Shown piece by piece: positions 11,850 through 22,609 of a DNA stretch of 64,000 bases. The translations under genes were made by a program, and so were the position numbers. Under the pieces are notes generated by a model. That model was not told the DNA's origin and did not search any database. It worked only from the letters and a program-made list of their open reading frames with translations. The stretch is from Paraphaeosphaeria minitans (lineage: Eukaryota; Ascomycota; Dothideomycetes; Pleosporales; Didymosphaeriaceae): the NCBI GenBank assembly GCA_015832175.1, contig WJXW01000002.1, positions 1,364,001 to 1,428,000 of the forward strand. The letters are read 5' to 3'. Each line of letters starts with the position of its first letter. The stretch's first letter is position 1.

Positions 11850-12506
11850 ATGTCCAGCCCCAAAATCCACCTGTACCTCTCCCCCGGCGCCTGCTCTGTC
11901 GCTCCACACATCCTCCTCCACGAGTCCGGTCTCGACTTCACCACAACAAGCTACACAAAAGAAGATGTATTCGAGAACGGCGGGTTTCCCGACGAGCTGA
12001 AGAAGCTCAACCCCAAAGCCAAAATCCCCGTCGCCACCTTCGACGATGAGGTCATCACCGAGAACCCCGCCATCTTGACCTTCATCTCGCAGCTCGCGCC
12101 GTCGAATCAATTCTTTGGAAACACGCCCCTCGAGACCGTGCGCGTGTACGAGTGGCTCAACTACCTTTCCGGAACCCTGCACAGCGCGGCCTACGGCATG
12201 TTCTACCGCCCGCAGAGGTTCATAGATGTCGAAGATGGGAGCTTGGCCAAGCATGTGCTGGTCAAGGCGCGGACGACGATCCAGGACATCTACAGCTTCA
12301 TTGATGAAAAGTTGAAGGGGAGGACGTGGGCGGTTGGTGAAGAGTTCACGGCTGCTGATGCGTATTTGTATGTTTTCTTTCGTTGGGGAGCGGAATCGAT
12401 GCAGCTTGACATGGAGAAGGAATATCCGAATTATGCAAGGAACTCCAAGGCAGTGGAGGAGAGGCCTTCTACGCAGGCGGTGCTGAAGGCGGAGGGGTTG
12501 AACTAG
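11850..12506 (+). CDS. Glutathione S-transferase, beta-class-like
   Basis: Intronless gene of 218 residues, the usual GST length. It conjugates or transfers glutathione in the cytosol; the substrate is unknown. The N-terminal thioredoxin-like domain opens with IHLYLSPGACSVAPHILLHE, close to the bacterial beta-class opening in which the Cys of GACS contacts glutathione. The domain also has NPKAKIPVATFDDEVITENPAI, with the cis-Pro of KIPV and the glutathione-binding ENPAI (usually ESxAI). The alpha-helical C-terminal domain includes AVGEEFTAADAYLYVFFRW, the N-capping-box and hydrophobic-staple region. The absence of an intron and the bacterial flavour of the N-terminus leave old lateral transfer as an open possibility. 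Confidence 0.93.
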   Translation: MSSPKIHLYLSPGACSVAPHILLHESGLDFTTTSYTKEDVFENGGFPDELKKLNPKAKIPVATFDDEVITENPAILTFISQLAPSNQFFGNTPLETVRVYEWLNYLSGTLHSAAYGMFYRPQRFIDVEDGSLAKHVLVKARTTIQDIYSFIDEKLKGRTWAVGEEFTAADAYLYVFFRWGAESMQLDMEKEYPNYARNSKAVEERPSTQAVLKAEGLN

Positions 12507-12978
12507 GATGTGGTAAGAGGTGTGCGATCTGACTGTTCGGATGAGGATGTCAGGATGACGGAATAACATGAACACAAGATACCACGTTACGACAAGCCGA
12601 CCTGATCTCTTACGTTGCTGAATTGTTGTCTTGGTTATATAACCTTCAAACCAAGATCTCTCACCATGAGCTTTCGTCACTTCATCTTACTATCTTCCTT
12701 TACCGCTGAGGTCAAGCCCACGTGTCTTTGAAAGGTTACACTCCGTAGCTGTTCCATCCTCCAAGCACATATTTACTCCCCACGCTCGATGCCTCGACAG
12801 CTCTACAAAGCATGGGTCTAGCTATGGATTCCACCATGAAGGCGAACTCGTCCTCCCTGACAGCCCAGTAAGACAGTCCTCTCGCTATGGATTCCATTAC
12901 AGAAGTGACTTAGGTAAGTATACCATGTCTTTAATCGTTAACAACAGGTGCAATCAATAGTAACGGGATCTCGATAGC
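12507..12978. other. Intergenic, 5' side of coiled-coil gene copy 1
   Basis: Contains possible leader exons of the next gene: the ATGs at 12811, 12823 and 12884 are each followed by donor-like GTAAG sites, but no combination gave a clean join. No other gene is seen. Confidence 0.4.
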
Positions 12979-14089
12979 CATCCTTGCCAGTGCGAAGCCT
13001 CCCAGACATCACAAAGTGGGCGATGCAAGAGTTCCCCCAAGACTTCCGAGGCTCTGCCTGGTGTTGTAACTCTCACTTTCAAACCCCTAGATGAAGACAC
13101 AAGAAAACTACTGCTGACCCATAAGTTCAAGCAAACTTCTTTGCACATGATTCGTGTTGGCGGTTACAGCTCGAAATCGGCTGGTACCTTGAAGGCATTC
13201 GCCTGCATCGATTAGAGAACTACTACCGTGAGGAAGGAACATTATCTCGCACTTATATATCTCTGTGCATCAGAATGTGGCTAGCTCGCTTCTATCAACG
13301 GTAACAGCGTGGGCTGGGGAGAGCCGTTCTGCAAGATGACTAGTCTCTCTGGTGGTCAGAACATGATCAAGGCCCTAATCTGCGGGTATTTCCTTGCGAT
13401 GGGACATCTGGAAAAGATCCACTACTATGATCATTTCGAACTTGACTTCAAGGCGGCTTGCGCAAGGATGAACAAGAAGAGCAACATCACAGCTTGGAAG
13501 CCCAGGAAGTCCCAAAACCTGCCTCCACATACCGGAGTATCTGAAAGTGGTGCGAAATCGGTAAAGCTTCTCAAGGTTCTTGCGCCCAAGCCTGTTGAAC
13601 ATGAATTTAACGGGAACGAGAGCACCAACACGATCCAAGGTACGTGCTTAACACTCTATCTGACGCACAATGTCCACATACTGACGAGTAGACTCTACAA
13701 ATGCTTCAAAGCCGCAAAACGCTACCAGCACACCGGAGTCACCGTCATCCAAGATCAAGCGTCTTCGACGTGAGCTTAACGATCCTTTTGATCTACTTCA
13801 TCAGAATAACAAACGCCTAAAGATCGAGATCGGGGAGCTCCAGGCCGAGAAAGAGGAACTGGAGACTGAGATGAGACTTCAAAGAGAGGAAGACAGGCTA
13901 CGGCAAGAGTTGCAAGAGGAAAAGGCGAACACGCAGAAGCTCAGAAAAGAAGTGGCTCTCAAGGAACAGGCGCGTGCCGATGCGGAGTCTCAGTTGGAGA
14001 TGGAGAGGGATCTCGCAAACCAAGCCCTTGCTGCTAAAGCGCGATTGGAGTATGAGCTCGAGAGACTGAAGTCTGCTCAGGAATTTTGA
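12979..14089 (+). CDS. Coiled-coil protein, copy 1 of a tandem pair; 5' half frame uncertain or broken
   Basis: The clear part is 13285-13639 joined to 13692-14089 by a GTACGT intron. It encodes a globular segment (GEPFCKMTSLSGGQ, ALICGYFLAMGHLEKIHYYD) followed by a long charged coiled coil that starts at NKRLKIEIGELQAEKEELE and ends EYELERLKSAQEF. Block by block it resembles the next gene: LPDITKWAMQEFPQDF (12995-13050) matches its TAIRDWAGAEFPDAF, LTFKPLDEDTRKLL (about 13083-13124) matches LSPFRLPPSASKKL, and GEPFCKMTSLSGG matches EEPLCNISGG. The first two blocks lie in different frames with no good intron between them, and stops occur at about 13216 and 13282. This is either a pseudogene with a frameshift or a gene with several introns that I could not resolve. 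The function is unknown. Confidence 0.45.
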
Positions 14090-14581
14090 GATGCAGGGTC
14101 GGTGCACTGGGGACCTCTATGTTTTGGAGACTCAAACCAGTAAGTCTGGAGACAAAAAGAACTTTCATCCGTTTATAGGTTATGAGGCGAGCGATTCATG
14201 TCGTCGTCGAACAACAGGTACAACCTCTCCAACGGCTGGGAAACACTCAAATACATTTTCCCATCTTAACCAAAAGTACCAAATAATTTCATCTGTTTCA
14301 TACTCACTCAGTCAATCACAATTGCGATGTGTTGCCCCCATCTTCACCTCATCACGTGCAGTTCCTTCGATATTGGGAAGTGCTCCGTTTGCACAAGACG
14401 CGTAACTTTCGCGTCGGCCTCTGGGCTCATACTGTCAACAACACCATCGCTCAGGTCTTCGTTCCAAGACACAGCTTTTCGTCGTGTTTCAGTGTTGTCG
14501 AGGTAAATTATGCTACGAGGTCTCAAAAACATTCAGCTTCTGACGTGCGCTAACAGGATCAAGAAAACGAAAACATACACC
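14090..14581. other. Intergenic between the two coiled-coil copies
   Basis: Holds the promoter of copy 2 and no independent gene. The frame of copy 2 is open upstream to 14510, but the better start context is at 14582. Confidence 0.5.
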
Positions 14582-15894
14582 ATGACCGACCACTGGTCTC
14601 CTGGCAAGAAGTGGACCCTGACCGCGATCCGAGACTGGGCAGGCGCGGAATTTCCAGACGCATTCGCGACGTTGCCCGATGTCGATGGCCTCGAATTCGT
14701 GGAAGTGGATGACGAGATGATGAGCCTTTCTCCGTTCCGGCTGCCACCAAGCGCATCGAAGAAGCTATTCCGCATCGGATTCTGGGACGGTTTTTCGGAC
14801 GACCACCACGACCCTGTCTTTGCTTACCTCTACGGTGAGCAGCACAGCCAGGTGGGGTACATTCGAGAGGACTCGGATGCCACGCCGAAACGATACAGGA
14901 AGCTCCAATCGCGGAACATGTACCGCGTGGACGTGGAAGAGCCTCTGTGCAACATTTCCGGCGGATCGGAGCGCGCCACGCTGACGAGACTGAGGACCCT
15001 CGTGTGCTACTTTTTCATCGCGGCTGGACATTACATCTACTTCGGTGACTACGATTCTTTCACGAAGGAATTCCAGCGAGCTTGCTTGTTCATCGAGCAT
15101 GGATCCGTCAAAGCTTCGCAGCCGGAGCCGAACCAGCCCTCTTCATGCACCGCAAGCTTTTCGACCGACGCTGAGAGCAACCACCAACCCCGGGAGGCCG
15201 AATCCGTCCTGGTCAAGCTGGAAGATCTAGGCGGAATTCGGTCTGATGACACCATGGTCGCGTCTTCACGTAGGACCCCCAGCTTCTACCCATTTCTCTC
15301 AAGGCTCACTGACTGACTACCCATATTCCAGCCATCGCCAGCTCCCCAATACGACCCAGCGCCCGAGCCAGGCCGCAGGCAGCCAAAAGGCCCCTACTCC
15401 CCGATCGATCCAACGTCAACGACATGCTCGCAGACATCAACCGCGCATACGCAGAACTCGAGAAGGGAAACAAGCGCCTCAAGCTCACCATGACCGAGAC
15501 CCGTGCCGAAGCCGCGAAATCCATTGCCGCTCTTCGATTCGAGAACGCCAAGCTGAAGACCAGCAACAGGGCGCTCGAGTCGAGGAACAATAAAGGAAGC
15601 CCCGTCGCAGGACGCCACACCTCGAAGCAGGCCGAGCCGGACAGGGAGAACAGCGATCGAAAGCTCGCTAGACTCCACAACGCGTTCAAGCGGCGGCTCG
15701 AAAGGGCGCAGCATGGCGCAAGGGAGGCGGACCTCGGGGCGGGACTCGGGGCGGGAGGAGCGTTCGAGGCGATGGGAACTCCCTACGTGGGAAAAGGGGA
15801 GCTTGAGATGCGACTCTGCGACCAAACCGAACGGGCTGATGTCGCGGAGAAGAAGCTAGCAGATATCAGAACGTACGTCGGACAGCGAATGTGA
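14582..15894 (+). CDS. Coiled-coil protein, copy 2 of a tandem pair, unknown function
   Basis: Two exons (14582-15269, 15332-15894) join in frame to 416 residues; the first exon ends TSSP and the second begins IASSPIRPSARARPQ. Residues 1-190 form a globular region with DHWSPGKKWTLTAIRDWAGA, FRIGFWDGFSDDHHDP and CYFFIAAGHYIYFGDYDSFT. Then comes a Pro/Ser-rich linker. From about residue 255 there is a coiled coil (LADINRAYAELEKGNKRLKL and onwards) interrupted by a Gly-rich patch and ending DIRTYVGQRM. I do not recognise a named domain. The same order of blocks in the gene before it shows an old tandem duplication. The start at 14582 has an ACACC context. No signal peptide or membrane segment is seen. 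Confidence 0.75.
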
Positions 15895-16738
15895 GCGTGG
15901 GTCAGTGGCAAGACCTCGGGAGCGGAAGTTGGAACGGCTCTGAACGTCGAGTCGATCCGATCGTGCGTTTGAAGAAAAAAAAAAAAAAAAAATTGGACGA
16001 CGGTGGGCAGTTATCGACGAAGTGTGCGATGGTACGTCCTGTCCAAGGACGATCCTGGTGATCTGATGCGCGGGATTGGATGAATGAATCGTTGCGAGTA
16101 ACATGCAAATGATTTCTAGTCCGTTGTGCAAAGTGCTCCAAAGGACGTAGTTTGGGGGGATCTGAATCAGGATGCAAAGTATCCTCTTCACCAATTCCAT
16201 CCATCTTGGTCTCAAAATCGCCGTTCTTTTGAACCGTGTCGGTTGGTTTGCTGTGATTGGAATTTCATCTGTGATCGATATCACTGCAGGGCACTTCGTC
16301 GGCTAACTCGGCAAGACGAGCAATGTATTCACGTGCCATTTCTCACGATCCAGATCCAGAATACCGAAATCTTGAACTTGCGCTGGAACGATACCACACT
16401 TTGCCCTTCGCACCAGAAGACGTGCGATTAGACGACGGCGTGGGATAGGATGCTATTCGAGGAGGACTGGGGATATCGAGGTGACGGGTGAGAGTCCATC
16501 AAACCCATGCAAATCCAAGCCCTGCGGTAGGTAAACGGGAAAAAAATGCACTCTAGAAAGGGGATCTATTGTTCCCGAGGGCTCCTCTGGATGGATGGCC
16601 TTCCCCCTATCCACCAGGCGCTCGCCACACAAGTCTACCACACCAAACCTCGCAAAACGATGCCAGCCAACCCCAAAACAACACTGCCTCCACATGCGCC
16701 TGCGGGATCCGATCAAGTTTTACGCCTCGCGCGTACAA
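15895..16738. other. Intergenic between convergent genes
   Basis: The 3' regions of coiled-coil copy 2 and the ligase-like gene meet here. There is a run of 17 A at 15975-15991. No gene is supported. Confidence 0.5.
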
Positions 16739-19010
16739 TTACTTCCCACTCCCCTCTCCCTTTCCCCCCTCCCCCGCCAACCTCCCCACCTCGCGAACCG
16801 CATCTTCGAAATCGTCAAAGGCACGGATCGGCAGCCCCGCCCGCGCAAGCACCTGCTGGCCCTCGGCCTCGCGCGTGCCCCTCAGCCGAACGACGACGGG
16901 CTTGCGAACCCCGACGTCGCGGAACGCCATGACGATGCCGTGGGCGATCATGTCGCATAGCGTCAGCCCGCCGAAGATGTTGACAAACACGACGCCGACG
17001 CGCGGGTCCGACAGGATCAGCTTGAACGACGTGGCGATGGTGCGGGCGGTTGCTTTGCCGCCCGTGTCGAGGAAGTTGGCTGAGGCGGTGGTGGGTCTGA
17101 GACGCAGGGTGATGACGTCGTTTGTGTTGATGGCGAGGCCGGCGCCGTTGACCAGCGTGCCGACTAGATTCCTAGGTTCTGGATCCGTGCTCGCACGGGT
17201 TTGCGTCGAGGTCTGCGCCGGGCCGCGGGAGGCTGGGGAGGCTAGCGGGATGTACACGATGCCGGCTTCTTCGGCTTCTCGGTCGGTCTGGCTCTGAGCC
17301 GAGGCGGAGCGGAGCGCGTGCAGGTCGGAGTGGCGCCCGTTGGACTTGAAGGCTGCGTCGTCGAAGAAAACACTCGGGTCGTACGCCTCTATCGCGTCTC
17401 TGTCTTCGGGGATGGAAAGTGATATCGTAGCAGTGATGGCCTCCTTCTCTCTATACAGCTTCCAGAGGTTGGAGATCAGTTCTGTGGCCTGGGCTTTGGC
17501 CTTGGGCGGCACGGCATCGAGCTGAAGGTACGCGATGGCGTCGTTGATGGTGGCAGGGGAGGGGCCGGTGCGGTAGTCGAAGGGGAAACGACGCACGCGG
17601 GTGGGGAGATGGGATTGGAGGGCGGTCGGGGCGGCGATGATGCATGGGGAGCGGGCGGAGCGGGCGACGGTTATGCCAATGAAGTGGTTGGACTCTGGGC
17701 TTGAGGACGGGGTGGGAGAGACTTTGATGTTGTAGGATTGGAGGAGGTCGGCGGACTGCTGGGCGTTGATGTAGAGGGCGCGCATCTGCAGTGTCGATGC
17801 GGGTGGAGAGCCTCTGATGTTGTGTGACTGGAGGACATTGATGGGCTTTCGGGCGCTCGTGTGGATAGAATGGCCTCGGACTTGCTGTGCTGATGGAGAA
17901 AAAGGGGCTACGACGGGTCGCTTTGGCTGTTGTGCAAGAAGGCCCTTCATAACGCTTCCAAACTTCGCAGGATGATCGACCATAGTCACACCCGCGCTCT
18001 CCAACGCCTTATATTTCGACTCCGCGGTTCCCTCTCCAATTCCCGTCCACGCACCCGCGTGTCCCATGATCCGTCCCGGGGCCGCCTGGAAGCCTCCGAT
18101 CAGTGCAGTGATCGGCTTCGGGTTCTGGACCCTCCTCTTGTAGTCCCTGATCCAGTCTGCAGCCTCCTCTTCACTCGTCCCGCCCAACTCCCCCACCAGG
18201 ATGATAGCCTCCGTATCTTCGTCGTGCTCAAAGACTTTGAGCGCGTCCACGTGGTTCGTTCCCGCAATCACATCGCCGCCCATGCCGATGCACAGACTCT
18301 GCCCGAGACCCGCTCGCGTCAGACTCGCCACGGTCTCATACGAGAGGGTGCCGGACTTTGCGACAATGCCGACGTGGCCGGGGGAGAAGGTGGGGAGGGG
18401 CTGGAAGCCGATGCGGCAGCGGCCGATGGCGGATATGATGCCTGGGGCGTTTGCGCCGACGAGGCGTGACTTGGACTGCGTTTTCAACATGGAGTGGATC
18501 TGCGAGCATCCGTTAGCAGACACCGACACCCCCAACTTTTCCTGGAAGCGAAAGCATGGGGAAGGCATAACCAACTCTCATGATATCATGCAGTGGGATA
18601 TGTTCGGCAACGGCGACAATCAGTCCCACTTCCGCTTCAATCGCCTCTTCAATCGCGGCCGCTGCCTGCGGTGCCGCGACATATATCCCCGTCGCATCAG
18701 GCTTCAGCTCCTTCATCGCGTCCCGCACGCTGGCGAAGACGGGCCGGCCTAGATGCTCGGTGCCAGCCTTTTTAGGATTCGTCCCGCCCACGACGTTGGT
18801 GCCCCATGCTATGGATTCCTCCGCGTTGGCGGTGGCTTGCTTGCCGGTGAAGCCTTGGAAGATGACCCGCGTGTGCTTTCCAATCTTGAGATTTTGGATG
18901 GTGTCATCATATCCCTCTCTTTTCACGCTCTGGGAAAAGCTTCTCGAAAACGCTCTCTCGTTTCTGCTGTCGAAGCGCCCCCTTGCGCGCAGGCAGCGCG
19001 TGCGGTACAT
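16739..19010 (-). CDS. Fused alpha-beta succinyl-CoA ligase-like protein, probably mitochondrial
   Basis: Two exons (19010-18576, 18499-16739) give 731 residues. The Arg-rich start (MYRTRCLRARGRFDSR) looks like a mitochondrial presequence. Residues 45-330 are a full alpha subunit: CoA-binding Rossmann part with FQGFTGKQATANAEE, VVGGTNPKKAG and YVAAPQAAAAIEEA, then GANAPGIISAIGRCRIG, KSGTLSYE and the phosphohistidine loop GRIMGHAGAW (His about 292). From about residue 370 a beta-type chain follows: an N-terminal LYINAQQSADLLQSYNIKVS segment, LYREKEAITATISLS, and a good CoA-ligase domain (NGAGLAINTNDVI, ANFLDTGGKAT, VVFVNIFGG, CDMIAHGI). Normal enzymes keep alpha and beta on separate chains. 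The metal-binding EINPL of beta subunits is ATISLS here, so nucleotide use by this half is doubtful. The intron donor is GTTGGT, which is weak. Confidence 0.85.
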
Positions 19011-19815
19011 GACGCTGCCACTTGACTTCCCTCACAGTTTCTTTCCACGCGAATACCGAGAGATAGCTCTTGTCTTGGTCTCTGCGATCACTATGAATGC
19101 TGACCGATTGTTAGTTTATGGAAAACGGCTTCCATTGATGGCACGAATTTTCCAAGGTTGTGGTGTGGTTTTGTACGACGGCGACGTCGGAGTTGTGAGA
19201 CCGTTCGGCTATAAGGCATGTAGCCGACGGCCCCTCTCACTGGGGTGCATCATAGCCACCGTAGCGGAGCAGGTACCGATCCGAGGTAGCGCCGTGCATG
19301 CGGGCCAGGGAGACGAAGCATGTGCTCGTACAACTTGAAATAGAGTAGTCATAATGCGGACTGCGACTGTGATTTCGACCGCGATGAGCTAGATTAGATC
19401 AGTGAAAGGGCGACGTCCTGATCGAACCTCAAAGCCTGCAAGCAATGTGATTATCATCTTCCTTCATTACGCTACCTGATACGACCTTGACTCTCCGCCC
19501 TCGTGTGGTTTCCTCTCCAGCTCATACATCGGCCAGAAAATAAGAGGTTCAAGTCGGCATTGGAATGAGTGCAGAGTGCGAGGCGGGGAACGTGAATTAT
19601 GAAGGATATCTACTCAGCAGCCGTGCTCGCAAGCGAATGTAAGGGTGTGCGTGCATGCAAACAAGACGGGCAATGCCAGCCATCAACCCAGTTCTTCCCA
19701 AACGCCTCGTCGAACCGAAGAAATCCCCAAGCCCGTACATGAACTAAGATCGAGAAAGGGTGGTATCAGAGATGTGAAAAAGTGGATGCGTGAGAAGGTG
19801 TTGTGCGAGGCCTAT
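19011..19815. other. Intergenic, promoter of the ligase-like gene and 3' side of Bqt4
   Basis: No supported gene. Small frames are scattered and have no family character. Confidence 0.5.
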
Positions 19816-21267
19816 TTATGCGGCAAAACCAGCGAAGTAGCTGACGGCAGTCCTGCTACGAGTTAGTGATGACTTTTCGAAGATAGGGGTGATGAGTGCG
19901 TACGTGATGGCTCCCATGACAGCGACACCGACAAGTGCCCGACGAGTGACCTTCTCCTTCGCGTGCTTCTGCTCTATGGTGGAGTGCATCCTTGCGAGCT
20001 TTGCCGGCCGCTGCGGTCGCGCAGCCGCATCGTCCTCGGCCAGCTCCTCTGCTTTGCGCTTCGATGAGGCGCCCTTGGTCGCTGCGCCATCGAGCTTGTT
20101 TGCCTCCTCAACCATGGCCCGCGCTTGCTTGATGAGTTCGGCGGGGTCCTCGGGTTCCCGGAGCTCGGCGTGGTCAGCCGGGACATCGACCTTGACGTTT
20201 GTCGTCTTCGTCTCGACCTCGCCGTCCTGCTCGATCGTCTCCTGCACTTCGATGCGCACCGTCTCCTCCTGGTGCTGGGCTTCGTCCTTGGCAGGCGCCG
20301 ACACGGCCGACACGGCCGTTCCGGTCTCGGTGGTGTTTTGCAGGGCGCTGACTGCCGCGCCTGTGGCCGTCTCGACAAGCTCCAGTTCCTCGGTCTGTAG
20401 GACCTCAGTTGCCTTCTTGGCGCGCGGCTTGCGCGGGGTAGCCATCTTGCGGCTCGGAGTTGCCATTTTGCTGGGAGACGCTGAGCGCGTTGAGCGTGCG
20501 CGTGTAGAGGCGCGGAGCTTTGGGGCCTCAAACGAAGCGGAGGGGACTGCGCTCGGGTCGAAGCGAGGCGGCATCTGGATATGCGTGGTGTGCTTATCCT
20601 TGTTGCCCTTCTCGATGGGAGTGGAGTCGAGGAGCGCGTCTATCCAGCGGCGCATGCCGTATTCGTCTGAAAGCGCCAATGCTGAGGTGAAAGTGGTCAG
20701 TGATGCGCTTGGGCGGGTCATGGGTGAGGTCGAATTACCTTCTTCGGGCGCAAGCCACACGCTGCCCGCGACCTCTTCTTGGCCCGCGGAATGAAATTTC
20801 TTGTGGTGGGCGCGTTCAGCCTCTTCTTCCTTGAGCAAGGACCAAGGGAAGGCAGCCTTGAACATGCCCGTCGCGCTGATGTAGCCGTCGCTGCTGCGTC
20901 GCTGCCCGTCGCGTCAGTCGTGTATACCGGCGCACTGGATAGTTTCTTCGGCATACCATCAAAAAGTAGGATTCCGGGTACGAGGCCGTGTTCTTGAGCG
21001 CAAAGATCTCGGATCCACTCAGGTCCTTGGGCAAGGGTACCCGCAGATGCGCGTAGTCGAACGTGCCCTTGTCGTTGCTCACATTGGGAATCTTGACGTT
21101 AAGCTGCGTCTGGCCCAGTCGTCGCCGCTCGATGAGCAAGTCGACTGCGACGTGGTTAGTGATGGTGCGCGAAATGCGCGATTGCGCAACGTGTACGTAC
21201 TGGAGGGCGAATTTTCCGGCGCGACGAGAGGGTTTCTCTCCGCCGGAAGCACGCGTCGCGAGACCAT
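19816..21267 (-). CDS. bqt4: Bqt4-like nuclear-envelope protein with KilA-N/APSES-type domain
   Basis: Four exons (21267-21201, 21144-20957, 20901-20739, 20681-19816) give 427 residues, close to fission-yeast Bqt4 (432). Bqt4 sits in the inner nuclear membrane and anchors telomeres. The N-terminal APSES-like DNA-binding-fold domain is plain: [54 protein letters not shown] and [18 protein letters not shown], then [21 protein letters not shown] long low-complexity region with SPSK/RK repeats and acidic Glu-rich parts follows. The C-terminus has a basic patch (AKEKVTRRA) and a single hydrophobic helix starting [12 protein letters not shown], the expected tail anchor. Each intron join restores family strings. 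A further 48-base GTACGC...CTAACTCGTAG segment (19856-19903) could be spliced in frame and would change the anchor. Confidence 0.88.
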
Positions 21268-21771
21268 TTTCAAGGTAGTAGACCGGAATTGCAAAAGATA
21301 AGAGTCGAACAATGGGCGCAAGGCGATGGTGGATGTAGACAGTGACGATGAGGCACGTTGGCGCGGCGTGTAGACGAAGGCGCTCGGTCGCGTAGGTAAG
21401 ACGGCGAGGACAGCTGAGCACAACAAAGTGATCGCTGCGAGTGCGCAACGGATTGGCTGGCGATGCTCAGTGCGACTGGTGTCGGAGTGGTGGAGTTGAG
21501 AGGGCAGTGCGAGGAGCAGAGTGAGAAAGAGGGAGGAGTTCGCGCGCGGCGGTCCCCTGTCTTGTTCTGGGGGGCTGGTCGACTAGATACCGACTACCAG
21601 TGGTCGCGCGTTGACCCGGCAAATGGCCAAGCCTTCTTCCCCGGACTGAGCAAGCCCGCCGAACGAAAAGGCGAGGGCAAAATCTCTGATTTCCCCTTCG
21701 ATATGCCCTTTACTAGTACTAGGGTATTGATTTGTGGACGAAGGCTCCCTACGCAGCGTGCTGGGCTGGCA
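21268..21771. other. Intergenic, promoter side of Bqt4 gene
   Basis: Upstream of the Bqt4 start. No gene is seen. The tandem arrays begin right after it. Confidence 0.5.
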
Positions 21772-21906
21772 GCAACGTTGATTCTGGCATGGCATTGCAT
21801 GGCTTGAAGCAGCGTAGGTAGCGTGTTAGGAACGCGGCAACGTTGATTCTGGCATGGCATGGCAAGGCATGAAGCAGCGTAGGCAGCGTAGCGTGTTAGG
21901 AACGCG
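21772..21906. repeat. Direct duplication of about 65-70 bp
   Basis: Two copies begin with GCAACGTTGATTCTGGCATG at 21772 and 21837 and end with GTGTTAGGAACGCGGC. The second copy has small insertions in the GGCAT and AGCGTA parts. The segment is non-coding. Confidence 0.85.
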
Positions 21907-21929
21907 GCAAACGCTGTGAGCTTGCCTTG

Positions 21930-22250
21930 GAGACGGGCGAGTGACCAAGACAAGGATCGGACTTGCTGTGAGCTCGGCCCTTGGGTTTACAAGAGTGGCG
22001 ACTCAAGGATCGAACTGCTGTAAGCTCGGCTCGTGGGTGTGCAAGAATGGCGACTGACTGAGACGAGGGTTGTATTGCTAGCTTTGCCTTGTACAAGGGC
22101 GACGACAGGATTGGAATGCTGTGAGTTCGGCTCTTGGGTTTGCCTTGGAGTACCTAGGGCGAGTGACTGAGACGAGGACCAGACTGCTGCGAGTTCGGCT
22201 CTTGGGTTTGCAGAAGGACGACTGACTCGGATTGCTGTGAAACTCGTGCT
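21930..22250. repeat. Diverged tandem repeat, about four copies
   Basis: Four imperfect copies carry the pattern TGCTGTGAGCTCGGCTCTTG followed by GGTTTGCAAGAATGGCGACTG and AGACGAGG. They lie at about 21955, 22005, 22110 and 22185. The copies differ by several substitutions and by an inserted CCTTGGAGTACCTAGGGCG. No coding potential is seen. Confidence 0.75.
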
Positions 22251-22439
22251 TTGTAGGTATTCCACCGTAGCTAGCTTGTCTGGACAGAAAGCTTCCTTCC
22301 CATGGTCTGCAGTGTGGCGCCATGGCGTCGTTCATGGTCTTAGCCAGAGAGTGGTCCTGGAAACACATGTAGCTATGCTTCGTTGCAGAAACGAGCTGCA
22401 ATTGAGCGTCCGAGACAATCGATCAGAGAGGCCTCTGGT

Positions 22440-22609
22440 GGGACATGACGACAAGCTCAGAGGGACATCTGGTGGGACATGGCGACAAGCTCAGAGGGAC
22501 ATCTGGTGGGACATGGCGACAAGCTCAGAGGGACATCTGGTGGGACATGGCGACAAGCTCAGAGGGACATCTGGTGGGACATGGCGACAAGCTCAGAGGG
22601 ACATCTGCA
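22440..22609. repeat. 34-bp minisatellite, five units
   Basis: Near-perfect units of GGGACATGGCGACAAGCTCA followed by GAGGGACATCTGGT start at 22440, 22474, 22508, 22542 and 22576; the last is partial at its end. The high identity points to recent expansion. Frames through it only translate the repeat. Confidence 0.95.

Noticed and set aside
15424..15894. Separate coiled-coil gene starting at the Met of MLADINRAY
   Set aside because: A GTAGGA...TTCCAG intron joins this frame cleanly to the upstream exon, so it is exon 2 of the same gene.
19889..20794. 301-codon plus-strand frame opposite Bqt4
   Set aside because: Ser/Ala-rich antisense of a Glu/Lys-rich low-complexity region. No family character.
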